Assembly (NCBI GenBank): GCA_022842565.1
Contig: JALHPH010000146.1
Span: 1-5,225, forward strand
Length of the DNA stretch: 5,225 nt
Reading direction: 5' to 3'
Origin: Fimbriimonadaceae bacterium
GTDB taxonomy: Bacteria > Armatimonadota > Fimbriimonadia > Fimbriimonadales > Fimbriimonadaceae
Below, in pieces: positions 1 to 5,165 of this stretch. The notes under the pieces were generated by a model. The model did not search any database and was not told where the DNA came from. It was given only the letters and a program-made list of their open reading frames with translations. Each line of letters begins with the position of its first letter. Position 1 is the first letter of the stretch. A program made the translations under genes and the position numbers.

Positions 1-1
1 C

Positions 2-367
2 AAACCCGGTGGCGTGTTTGTGATGAACGTGCCCGCCTACCGTTGGCTCTGGGGCCCACATGATGTAGCGCTGCACCACTTCCGCCGCTACGTCCGCCGG
101 GAAGTCCGTGCGCTCCTCGCCGGCCCCGGGTTCCAGGTGCAGGCGCTCAGCTACAGCGTATTCCTTCTCTTCCCGGCAGTTTTGGCGCTGCGCCTGCTCG
201 ATAAACTCAAGCGCGGCGAGGCACGGGTTCACCTGCCGAGCGTCGGTCCATTCAATTCGCTGCTGACCTGGCTCCAAGATGTGGAGTGCAGCCTCATGCT
301 GCGATGGCCGCTGCCGTGGGGCAGCAGCGTGGTCGCAGTCGCCCGCAAACCGGGCGATTCGGCGTAG
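2..367 (+). CDS. Class I SAM-dependent methyltransferase, C-terminal part (5' end outside window)
   Basis: The frame is open from base 2 and ends at TAG 365-367, giving about 121 residues of a longer protein. It begins KPGG, the loop that closes the SAM-binding half of class I methyltransferases (the usual L-x-P-G-G). A stretch of the form VPAYRWLW-x2-HD-x5-H-x-RRY-x-R-x-E follows. This is typical of the Methyltransf_11/12-like enzymes often found with sugar- or lipid-modifying genes. The segment continues with GF-x-V and a hydrophobic LSYSVFLLFPAVLALRLL stretch, and ends in a last beta strand (SSVVAVARKPG). The SAM-binding GxGxG motif lies upstream of the window, so the substrate cannot be inferred. 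The sequence does not resemble the menaquinone methyltransferase MenG/UbiE, so a role in the neighbouring quinone pathway is not supported. Its stop lies only 9 nt before the mqnA start, and the stop codon forms part of a possible mqnA -10 element. The methyltransferase family call is firm; the function is unknown. Confidence 0.8.
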   Translation, partial: KPGGVFVMNVPAYRWLWGPHDVALHHFRRYVRREVRALLAGPGFQVQALSYSVFLLFPAVLALRLLDKLKRGEARVHLPSVGPFNSLLTWLQDVECSLMLRWPLPWGSSVVAVARKPGDSA

Positions 368-370
368 AAT
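365..370 (+). promoter_or_regulatory. Candidate -10 element (TAGAAT) for leaderless mqnA
   Basis: TAGAAT matches TATAAT at 5 of 6 positions and its first three bases are the stop codon of the methyltransferase gene. Its last base is 7 nt before the A of the mqnA ATG, so standard -10 geometry puts +1 exactly on that A. There is no Shine-Dalgarno sequence before the ATG and no recognisable -35 hexamer 16-18 nt upstream. -10-only leaderless promoters of this shape are known in Deinococcus and some other lineages. That it is used here is inference. Confidence 0.4.
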
Positions 371-376
371 ATCACC

Positions 377-1300
377 ATGCTCTCGCTGGGCTGCGTGCCC
401 TATGCCAATGCAATCCCGCTCGTCGCTTGGTTCGAGTTCCTGGCTGAGCGCTCCCCGGTGGCTCTGCGCTACGAAGTGCCCTCCAGGCTTCCGAAGCTGA
501 TTGATTCGGGCGAAGTCGCCGCTGCGCTGGTGAGCAGCGTAGATGCTCTGCGAACTCCCGGGCGGCGCATGGTCGCCGATGTGTGCATAGGAAGCTACGG
601 CCCTGTCAAGAGCGTCCGGCTGCTCAGCAAGGTCCCGCTGAACCAAATCCGCACCCTCGCCTGGGATGCAAGCAGCCTGACTAGCAATCGCCTCGCCATC
701 ATCTTGCTCGAAGAGCTTCACGGTGTTCGGCCACAGACAGTCGAGTGCGCACCAAATCTTCAGGCGATGCTAACCCAAGCCGACGCGTGCATCCTCATTG
801 GAGACATCGGCATGTTCGCCGACAGCGAGGGCCTCGTGGAAATGGATCTGGGTGAGGGCTGGCGTCAGCTCACGGGGCTTCCGTTCGTCTGGGCCGCTTG
901 GATCGGCGACCAAGGGCTAACGCCGGAGCTTGCACTGCTACTTTCAACGGCCGCCACTTGGGGAGCGAGCGGCAAAGAACCAAACGACGACCCTCTGCAG
1001 CGATCCATGGCCCGGCGCTGGTTCCAAGCAGCCGAAGACCTTTTCGCTCAGCAGCGCCTCTGGATGCTGGATTTCGCCGCCGAGCGCTGCAACTGGGACC
1101 GCGATTCGCTGCGCGATTACTACGAGAACGTCATCATCTTCGAGCTCACGCCGCAGCTTCTGCAAGGGTTCGAGACCTATCGCGAAAAGCTCTTGCAGCA
1201 CGGGTTCACGGACTGCGTTCACTTTCCAGCGCGGGTCAGCGGGCAGGCGTGTGATGACTCGGCAATCGCCTCGCTCCTCAGCGCGGTGGCCGTGCCTTGA
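377..1300 (+). CDS. mqnA: Chorismate dehydratase MqnA (futalosine menaquinone pathway)
   Basis: MqnA removes water from chorismate to give 3-[(1-carboxyvinyl)oxy]benzoate, the first committed step of futalosine-dependent menaquinone synthesis in the cytoplasm. The 307-residue product has the two-lobed, periplasmic-binding-protein-like fold signature of the MqnA/MqnD family. Visible motifs are VPYANAIPL (8-15, with conserved Asn11), EVPSRL (33-38), AALVSSVDAL (49-58), GPVKSVRLLSKVPL (75-88), DASSLTSNRL (97-106), ILIGD (139-143) and LTGLPFVWAAW (165-175). The GPVKSVRLLSK block and the TGLPF block favour MqnA over its paralogue MqnD. The protein is slightly longer than the usual 270-290 residues, the extra length lying in the C-terminal helical part. 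The ATG at 377 places the family's first strand (SLGCVPYANA) at the N-terminus and has no Shine-Dalgarno sequence; a -10-like hexamer sits directly before it. No other mqn gene is in the window. The stop TGA overlaps the TTG start of the next gene, so the two are likely translated together. Confidence 0.93.
   Translation: MLSLGCVPYANAIPLVAWFEFLAERSPVALRYEVPSRLPKLIDSGEVAAALVSSVDALRTPGRRMVADVCIGSYGPVKSVRLLSKVPLNQIRTLAWDASSLTSNRLAIILLEELHGVRPQTVECAPNLQAMLTQADACILIGDIGMFADSEGLVEMDLGEGWRQLTGLPFVWAAWIGDQGLTPELALLLSTAATWGASGKEPNDDPLQRSMARRWFQAAEDLFAQQRLWMLDFAAERCNWDRDSLRDYYENVIIFELTPQLLQGFETYREKLLQHGFTDCVHFPARVSGQACDDSAIASLLSAVAVP
1285..1289 (+). promoter_or_regulatory. Shine-Dalgarno-like GGTGG before the TTG start of the DUF72 gene
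   Basis: GGTGG lies inside the end of mqnA, 7 nt before the TTG at 1297-1299, a normal spacing. It is a partial match to the AGGAGGTGA consensus. Together with the TTGA stop/start overlap it supports re-initiation by ribosomes finishing mqnA and helps decide in favour of the TTG start. Confidence 0.45.
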
Positions 1301-2109
1301 GCCGCTGGTGCCTGGGCAGCATCGGCTTCGCCTACGACGAGTGGGAGCCGGTGTTTTACCCCTCGCGCCTCAGTACCGCCGACCGCCTTCGCTACTACGC
1401 CACCCAGTTCCCCGGTATCGAGCTCGATACAACGTTCTATGCCATTCCTCCTATTGAGCGGTTCTTGCGCTGGCACGATCAAGTGCCTGAGGAGTTCACG
1501 TTTGCGCTCAAAGCTCCGCAGGAACTCACCCATTCTGGCCGGGACCTCGCCCAGTCCATGGCGCAATGGGACGCATTGGTGGAAGGGGTCGAAGCGCTTG
1601 GGGCCGAACGGTGCATCATGCTGCTGCAATTCCCGCCGAGCTGGGGAGTTGACCATTTGGATGAATTAGCCAGGTTCTTGGACCTTGCGCCCATGCCCAG
1701 CCGGGTGGCGGTTGAGTTCCGCCACGCAAGTTGGTGGGCTGGCCCCGCATTCCAGCTGCTGCAAAGCAAGGGCATTTGTTGGGTGGCCTCGGACCTCGCC
1801 CCGGCGCACGAGACCGAGTTCGTCCCCGGCGGCCCGGATACGGAGTACGAGCCACTGCCGCCTCAGTTCACGGCTCACTTCAGCTATCTGCGACTCTGCG
1901 GAATTCATGGTCAGTTCCCGCACGACCACACCGAGACGTATGACCCGACCGCTCGACTGCAATGGTGGCTAAGTCAATGGGAGCCGCAGGAGTTCAATTT
2001 CATCACGGTCGGGAATAGTTATTCGGGGTTTGCAATCGCGACTCTGGATCGGCTTGCTCGTATTCTAGGTGTTCCATCGCGCCTTCCCGCTCAGCCGACA
2101 CTCTTTTAA
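1297..2109 (+). CDS. DUF72 (YecE-like) family TIM-barrel protein
   Basis: This 270-residue protein has the full set of DUF72 landmarks. They are LGSIGFAYDEW (6-16; family G-x-S-G-(W/F)-x-Y-x-x-W), FYP (20-22), RLRYYATQFPGIELDTTFY (30-48), F-x-x-KAP with TH (69-79), LLQFPPSW (109-116), VAVEFRHASWW (137-147), YLRLCGIHG (197-205) and the late N-S-Y-S-G-F-A block (240-246). The C-terminus ends QPTLF, like the LF end seen in many members. Family structures are TIM barrels with a conserved polar pocket, but no activity is established. The start is TTG, overlapping the mqnA stop as TTGA. The family's first beta strand starts five residues later, so little room remains for another start. No signal peptide or membrane segment is visible, so it should be cytosolic. 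Coupling to mqnA suggests co-expression; a role in quinone metabolism is speculation. Confidence 0.9.
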   Translation: MSRWCLGSIGFAYDEWEPVFYPSRLSTADRLRYYATQFPGIELDTTFYAIPPIERFLRWHDQVPEEFTFALKAPQELTHSGRDLAQSMAQWDALVEGVEALGAERCIMLLQFPPSWGVDHLDELARFLDLAPMPSRVAVEFRHASWWAGPAFQLLQSKGICWVASDLAPAHETEFVPGGPDTEYEPLPPQFTAHFSYLRLCGIHGQFPHDHTETYDPTARLQWWLSQWEPQEFNFITVGNSYSGFAIATLDRLARILGVPSRLPAQPTLF

Positions 2110-2119
2110 CTTTTGCCAG

Positions 2120-2128
2120 TGACATAAT
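2120..2128 (+). promoter_or_regulatory. Candidate extended -10 (TGA-CATAAT) for the phosphorylase gene
   Basis: TG plus one base precedes CATAAT (2123-2128), a 5-of-6 match to TATAAT, in the 31-nt gap between the DUF72 stop and the phosphorylase ATG. Predicted +1 is near 2135, leaving a leader of about 6 nt, too short for a Shine-Dalgarno sequence; none is present. A TTGCCA at 2113-2118 is only 4 nt upstream and cannot act as its -35. Read-through from the DUF72 gene is an alternative way to express glgP. Confidence 0.35.
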
Positions 2129-2140
2129 CAAGACACGCCC

Positions 2141-4285
2141 ATGCTTTTGAACCAGGTTTTGACCGCGCCTCATCCCCATCTGCGCCTCCCGGAGCCACTG
2201 CTCGGGCTCTCTTACCTCGCCACCAACCTTTACTGGTCGTGGAACGAGCCAGTTGCGCAGCTCTTCCGAGAGATAGCGCCCGAGAAGTTTGACCGCGGCA
2301 TCGGTCCGGTGCAAATTCTTATTGAAGAACGCGATTGGGCGAAGTGGATCATGAACGAGGACTTTGTCAACCGAGTTCACCACGAAGCCAAGCGAATGCA
2401 GGCTTACCTGAATCCAACCCACGGTACTTTTGCCACCCATCGCGGCATGGACCAAGGCAAGCCCATCGCCTATTTCTGCGCCGAATACGGACTGCACGAG
2501 AGCTTCGCCCAATACAGCGGCGGTCTTGGCATTCTGGCGGGCGACCACTGCAAAGAAGCCTCGGATATGGGGCTTCCCTTCGTCGCAATCGGCTGTTTCT
2601 ACCGTCTCGGTTTCTTCCGGCAGGTGCTGGATGCGTCCGGCCGACAGGAGCATCTCTATCCTGAGTTTGACCCCGCGCTGCACCCCATTGAGCGCGTGCT
2701 GCACCCCGAGACCCGCGAGCCCCTGACCGTCAGCGTTGAATTCCCGGGTCGTTCGGTTGCAGTGGCGGTTTGGCGAGTAGCGGTGGGCCGGGTTCCGCTG
2801 TTGCTGCTTGATACCCACCTGCCGGAGAATGCCCCCGAGGACCGTGCTATTACGAGCCAACTCTACATGCGGGGGCGCGAAATGCGGTTCTGCCAGGAGT
2901 TGGTGCTTGGCGTTGCGGGCGTTCGGGCGCTGCGCGCGCTCGGACTGGACCCCGCCGTTTTCCACATGAACGAGGGCCACTCGTCCATGCTTCTGGTCGA
3001 GCTGCTCAAGAACGCGACCGAAAGCGGGCTTTCCTTCGCAAAAGCCCAGGATCAAGTCCAAAGCGTCTCGGTGCTAACCATCCATACCCCCGTCCCTGCC
3101 GGAAACGAGCGGTTCGATGCCCATACCGTCGAGGCGTTTATGGGCTCGCTCCTTGCGCAAACCAAGCTGCCGGTGAAATCTTTGGTGAAGCTGGGCCGCG
3201 GCGACGATAACAACCCCCGCATCTTCGATATGACCGCGTTCGCCCTGCGTCTCTCGCGCGCGGCGAACGGCGTGAGCTTGCTGCATGGCGAAGTCGCCGA
3301 CCAAACCTGGCGGCCCGTCGTTGGTCGCGATGTCAGCGGAATCACCAACGGGGTCCACATGCCGACATGGCTCGGCCCCTCTATGCAGGCAGCCTACGAG
3401 CAAGCTGGAGCCCATTTCTCGCCCGCCACGACGTTGGAACGGGACAAGCCTGAGGGTCGCCATGCCCGCTGGAACGGCGCAAGCAAGCTCTCGGACCAAG
3501 CTATTTGGGATGCGCATCAGCAGCAGAAGCACGCCCTTGTCAGCTTTGCGACGCAGCGCCTTTTCAAGCAACTTCAGCGAGCGGGCGAGGGCCCGACTGC
3601 GCTCCGAGAAGTGCTCTCTGCACTCAACCCGGATGCGTTCCTGATCGGTTTTGCACGGCGATTCGCGACTTACAAGCGCGCCGCGCTAATCTTCCGAGAC
3701 CCCAAACGGCTCGAAAAATTACTTAGCGACCCGAACAAACCGGTCCAGGTCATTTTCAGCGGCAAAGCCCACCCTGCCGACACCGAGGGCCAAGCACTCA
3801 TCGCGCAGATCTATCGATTCACGCGAGATCGACGGTTCGCGGGCAAGGTCTTTTTGCTAGAGGACTACGACATGGCGACCGGACGCATGCTGGTGCAGGG
3901 GGTCGATCTCTGGATCAACAACCCCCGCCGTCCGCTAGAAGCCTCCGGCACCAGCGGAATGAAAGCCGCGGCGAACGGCGTGCCAAACGCCAGCATCCTG
4001 GACGGCTGGTGGGACGAAGCGCACAGCAGCGACACGCCGCCCAACGGTTTCGCCGTAGGCGACCGTAAGCCGCGAAAAAACCTGGTCCAGCAAGACAAAT
4101 TCGACGCGCACGAGATGATGCGCGTGCTTGAAGAAGAAGTGCTGCCGCTCTATTGGAAGCGCGGCAGTAACAAACTTCCCAAGGAATGGATCGCGGTCAT
4201 GCGATCAAGCATTGCGAGCTCGATCTGGGACTACAGCACCCAGCGGATGCTGGTCGATTATCTCGATCAGCTTTACGGGCTCTAA
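2141..4285 (+). CDS. glgP: Alpha-glucan (glycogen/maltodextrin) phosphorylase, GT35
   Basis: This pyridoxal-phosphate enzyme cleaves terminal alpha-1,4-glucosyl units of glycogen or maltodextrin with phosphate, giving glucose-1-phosphate. The 714-residue product belongs to the TIGR02094 type. An N-terminal DUF3417-like segment (about 17-90, LPEPLLGLSYLATNLYWSWNEP) precedes the catalytic part. Landmarks are AYFCAEYGLHES (110-121), the glycine-rich loop YSGGLGILAGDH (125-136), HMNEGHSS (275-282), HTPVPAGNERFD (from His315) and ITNGVHMPTW. The phosphate-site Arg507 and Lys512 in FARRFATYKRA have the same spacing as Arg569/Lys574 of rabbit muscle phosphorylase. FSGKAHPAD (539-547) follows, then EASGTSGMKAAANG with the PLP lysine at Lys608, and ILDGWWDEAH. 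All catalytic landmarks are intact. At 714 residues it is shorter than archaeal or Thermotoga relatives of over 800, with a short tail of about 106 residues after Lys608. The ATG at 2141 has no Shine-Dalgarno sequence. Its stop overlaps the convergent anti-sigma stop. Substrate preference between glycogen and maltodextrin cannot be read from sequence. Confidence 0.95.
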   Translation: MLLNQVLTAPHPHLRLPEPLLGLSYLATNLYWSWNEPVAQLFREIAPEKFDRGIGPVQILIEERDWAKWIMNEDFVNRVHHEAKRMQAYLNPTHGTFATHRGMDQGKPIAYFCAEYGLHESFAQYSGGLGILAGDHCKEASDMGLPFVAIGCFYRLGFFRQVLDASGRQEHLYPEFDPALHPIERVLHPETREPLTVSVEFPGRSVAVAVWRVAVGRVPLLLLDTHLPENAPEDRAITSQLYMRGREMRFCQELVLGVAGVRALRALGLDPAVFHMNEGHSSMLLVELLKNATESGLSFAKAQDQVQSVSVLTIHTPVPAGNERFDAHTVEAFMGSLLAQTKLPVKSLVKLGRGDDNNPRIFDMTAFALRLSRAANGVSLLHGEVADQTWRPVVGRDVSGITNGVHMPTWLGPSMQAAYEQAGAHFSPATTLERDKPEGRHARWNGASKLSDQAIWDAHQQQKHALVSFATQRLFKQLQRAGEGPTALREVLSALNPDAFLIGFARRFATYKRAALIFRDPKRLEKLLSDPNKPVQVIFSGKAHPADTEGQALIAQIYRFTRDRRFAGKVFLLEDYDMATGRMLVQGVDLWINNPRRPLEASGTSGMKAAANGVPNASILDGWWDEAHSSDTPPNGFAVGDRKPRKNLVQQDKFDAHEMMRVLEEEVLPLYWKRGSNKLPKEWIAVMRSSIASSIWDYSTQRMLVDYLDQLYGL

Positions 4286-4515
4286 TCTCCGCAGTTGCGG
4301 ATGAGGTCTTGCAAGCGCTGTTCGAATCCCTCGGGCAGCGCTTCTTCCTTCAGGCCACTGCGAACGAACTTCAGAATCGACTCCTCGAAACGGAACGCAT
4401 CGCCGCAACAGCCGCAGTGCGAAAGATGAGCGCGTACCTCTTCGATTTCGGCTTCCGAAAGAGCGCGATCCAAATAGGGCGCCATCGTGGCAATTGCTTC
4501 TGAGCAGTCCATCAT
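4282..4515 (-). CDS. Zinc-binding anti-sigma factor (ZAS family, RsrA-like)
   Basis: Anti-sigma factors of this family hold a partner ECF sigma inactive until a signal disrupts the zinc-binding fold. From the ATG at 4515-4513 the product has 77 residues, is soluble with no membrane segment, and matches the ZAS domain: Cys4, then YLDRALSEAEIEEVRAHLSHC, with His30-x3-Cys34-x2-Cys37. The Cys4-to-His30 spacing of 26 equals that of Cys11 and His37 in Streptomyces RsrA. Extra cysteines are Cys36 and Cys75. The tail LPEGFEQRLQDLI is typical of the family. I chose this ATG over an upstream in-frame start at 4569 because it forms an ATGA overlap with the sigma stop, has GAGGTG 8 nt before it, and places the conserved Cys near the N-terminus. 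An ATG one codon later (4512) is also possible. The operon with the sigma gene supports the pairing. Whether it senses redox state, as RsrA does, is inference; many ZAS proteins do not. The stop TAG overlaps the phosphorylase stop. Confidence 0.88.
   Translation of the reverse strand: MMDCSEAIATMAPYLDRALSEAEIEEVRAHLSHCGCCGDAFRFEESILKFVRSGLKEEALPEGFEQRLQDLIRNCGD
4288..4301. terminator. Small inverted repeat at the convergent gene junction, possible weak bidirectional terminator
   Basis: TCCGCA and TGCGGA flank a GT, forming a stem of 5-6 GC-rich pairs with a tight loop, 3 nt after the phosphorylase stop. The repeat lies in the last codons of the anti-sigma gene. No T-tract follows on either strand, so it does not meet intrinsic-terminator rules. 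It is the only hairpin I see where both transcripts must end. Confidence 0.25.
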
Positions 4516-5081
4516 GATCTCACCACCTCGGTCTCCGCGACCCAGCCGCGGTCTTGCGCCAACTGCCACAGCGCCTTCTGCAGGAGCTTTCGGCCCCTAA
4601 AGAGCCGCGACCGCACCGTTCCGACCGGAATATCCAGCGCTTGGGCGATCTCCTCATAACTCATTTCGCTCACAAAGTACAACATGCACGTCTCTCGGAA
4701 GTCATCGGGAAGGCTATCGAGCGCTTCCACAATTTGTGCTTGCTCCAGCCCGCCGAGCAGCGCCTCCGCCGGGTCCGAGTCGGGTACTTGGCCGAGGGCC
4801 ATGGCCTGGCGATAAATGAATGCATCGGGCACTTCTTCCAGCTCTACCGATACCACCTGCTTCTTTCTGTTCCTGCGGTAATGAGTGTTGAGCAGAATCC
4901 TAAAGTACCAAGCCTTGAAGTGAGTTCCCGGCTGGAAGTTCGCGCGGCCCCGATAAGCCGAAAGCGTGGCTTCCTGCAGCAGGTCTTCGGCCTCTTCGGT
5001 GCTGCCGGTCATGCGCTTTGCAAGCCCAAACGCCATCTTAAGGAGTGTGCCCAGTTCTTGCTCAAAAGCTTCTTTAGTCAC
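4512..5081 (-). CDS. RNA polymerase sigma factor, ECF subfamily (sigma-70 family)
   Basis: This 189-residue two-domain sigma factor directs RNA polymerase to the promoters of a dedicated regulon. Region 2 spans about residues 10-75, with AEDLLQEATLSAYRG (31-45) and F-x-PGTHFKAWYFRILLNTHYRRNRK (49-73). An acidic linker follows (79-110). Region 4 spans about 113-170, with ALDSLPDDFRETCMLYFVSEMSYEEIA and the helix-turn-helix IAQALDIPVGTVRSRLFRGRKLL (145-167). Regions 1 and 3 are absent, as expected for ECF factors of this length. The start is annotated as GTG (5081-5079). An AGGA lies 13 nt upstream, which is long; it is 7 nt before an in-frame ATT (5087), so the true start could be up to two codons further out. 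A stop at 5111-5109 limits any extension. The gene overlaps its anti-sigma by ATGA, the usual arrangement of a sigma with its own inhibitor. Its regulon cannot be read here, and no clear autoregulatory GGAAC-type ECF promoter is seen upstream. Confidence 0.93.
   Translation of the reverse strand: MTKEAFEQELGTLLKMAFGLAKRMTGSTEEAEDLLQEATLSAYRGRANFQPGTHFKAWYFRILLNTHYRRNRKKQVVSVELEEVPDAFIYRQAMALGQVPDSDPAEALLGGLEQAQIVEALDSLPDDFRETCMLYFVSEMSYEEIAQALDIPVGTVRSRLFRGRKLLQKALWQLAQDRGWVAETEVVRS
4524..4529 (-). promoter_or_regulatory. Ribosome-binding site GAGGTG for the anti-sigma gene
   Basis: On the minus strand GAGGTG ends 8 nt before the ATG at 4515 and matches the core of AGGAGGTGA. It lies inside the end of the sigma gene and decides the start: a protein begun at 4569 would carry 18 extra residues with no family similarity. 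Confidence 0.65.
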
Positions 5082-5165
5082 CAGAATTTCTGCGTCCTGA
5101 CTGCCAGTTTACTTGCAAGCTGCAGCGTCCGCGTCGGCAACGGTCCCTAAAATCGGCCAAAAACG
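5082..5165. other. Divergent intergenic region with paired short palindromes
   Basis: This is the 84-nt gap between the sigma start and the rightward frame at 5166. It holds two abutting 8-bp palindromes, CTTGCAAG (5112-5119) and GCTGCAGC (5119-5126), and a tandem GCGTCC/GCGTCG (5125-5136), with a further GCGTCC at 5092-5097. I found no standard -35/-10 pair for the sigma gene. The palindromes could form part of an operator, but at this length chance occurrence is not excluded. Confidence 0.3.
5148..5153 (+). promoter_or_regulatory. Candidate -10 element (TAAAAT) for the rightward frame at the edge
   Basis: TAAAAT matches TATAAT at 5 of 6 positions. It ends 12 nt before the GTG at 5166, the same distance as CATAAT before the phosphorylase ATG. 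No -35 hexamer is visible at the right spacing. The support is mainly the repeated geometry across the window. Confidence 0.28.

Noticed and set aside
1..367. Methyltransferase as the menaquinone methyltransferase of the mqn pathway
   Set aside because: The visible C-terminal half lacks MenG/UbiE features and matches a general class of SAM methyltransferases with a hydrophobic tail; adjacency alone is not enough.
930..1457. A 175-codon plus-strand frame in another phase across the end of mqnA
   Set aside because: Its translation is low-complexity, rich in Ser and Arg, typical of an out-of-frame reading; both genes it overlaps are complete.
1219..1656. A 145-codon minus-strand frame across the mqnA/DUF72 junction
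   Set aside because: It overlaps two clear genes on the plus strand and its translation has no family features.
2113..2128. TTGCCA plus CATAAT as a classic -35/-10 promoter
   Set aside because: The two hexamers are only 4 nt apart, far from the 16-18 nt needed; only the -10 part was kept as a candidate.
2003..3061. A 352-codon open frame on the minus strand, antisense to the DUF72 end and the first half of the phosphorylase gene
   Set aside because: It lies opposite strongly conserved coding sequence, its translation shows no recognisable domain, and long antisense frames are expected in GC-rich genes.
4516..4569. An 18-residue N-terminal extension of the anti-sigma from an upstream start at 4569
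   Set aside because: The extension is Arg/Gly-rich with no ZAS similarity, and the ATG at 4515 has a good ribosome-binding site and the ATGA overlap.
4554..5150. A 198-codon plus-strand frame opposite the sigma gene
   Set aside because: The sigma factor on the other strand is an unambiguous family member; this frame has no recognisable domain and is a shadow.
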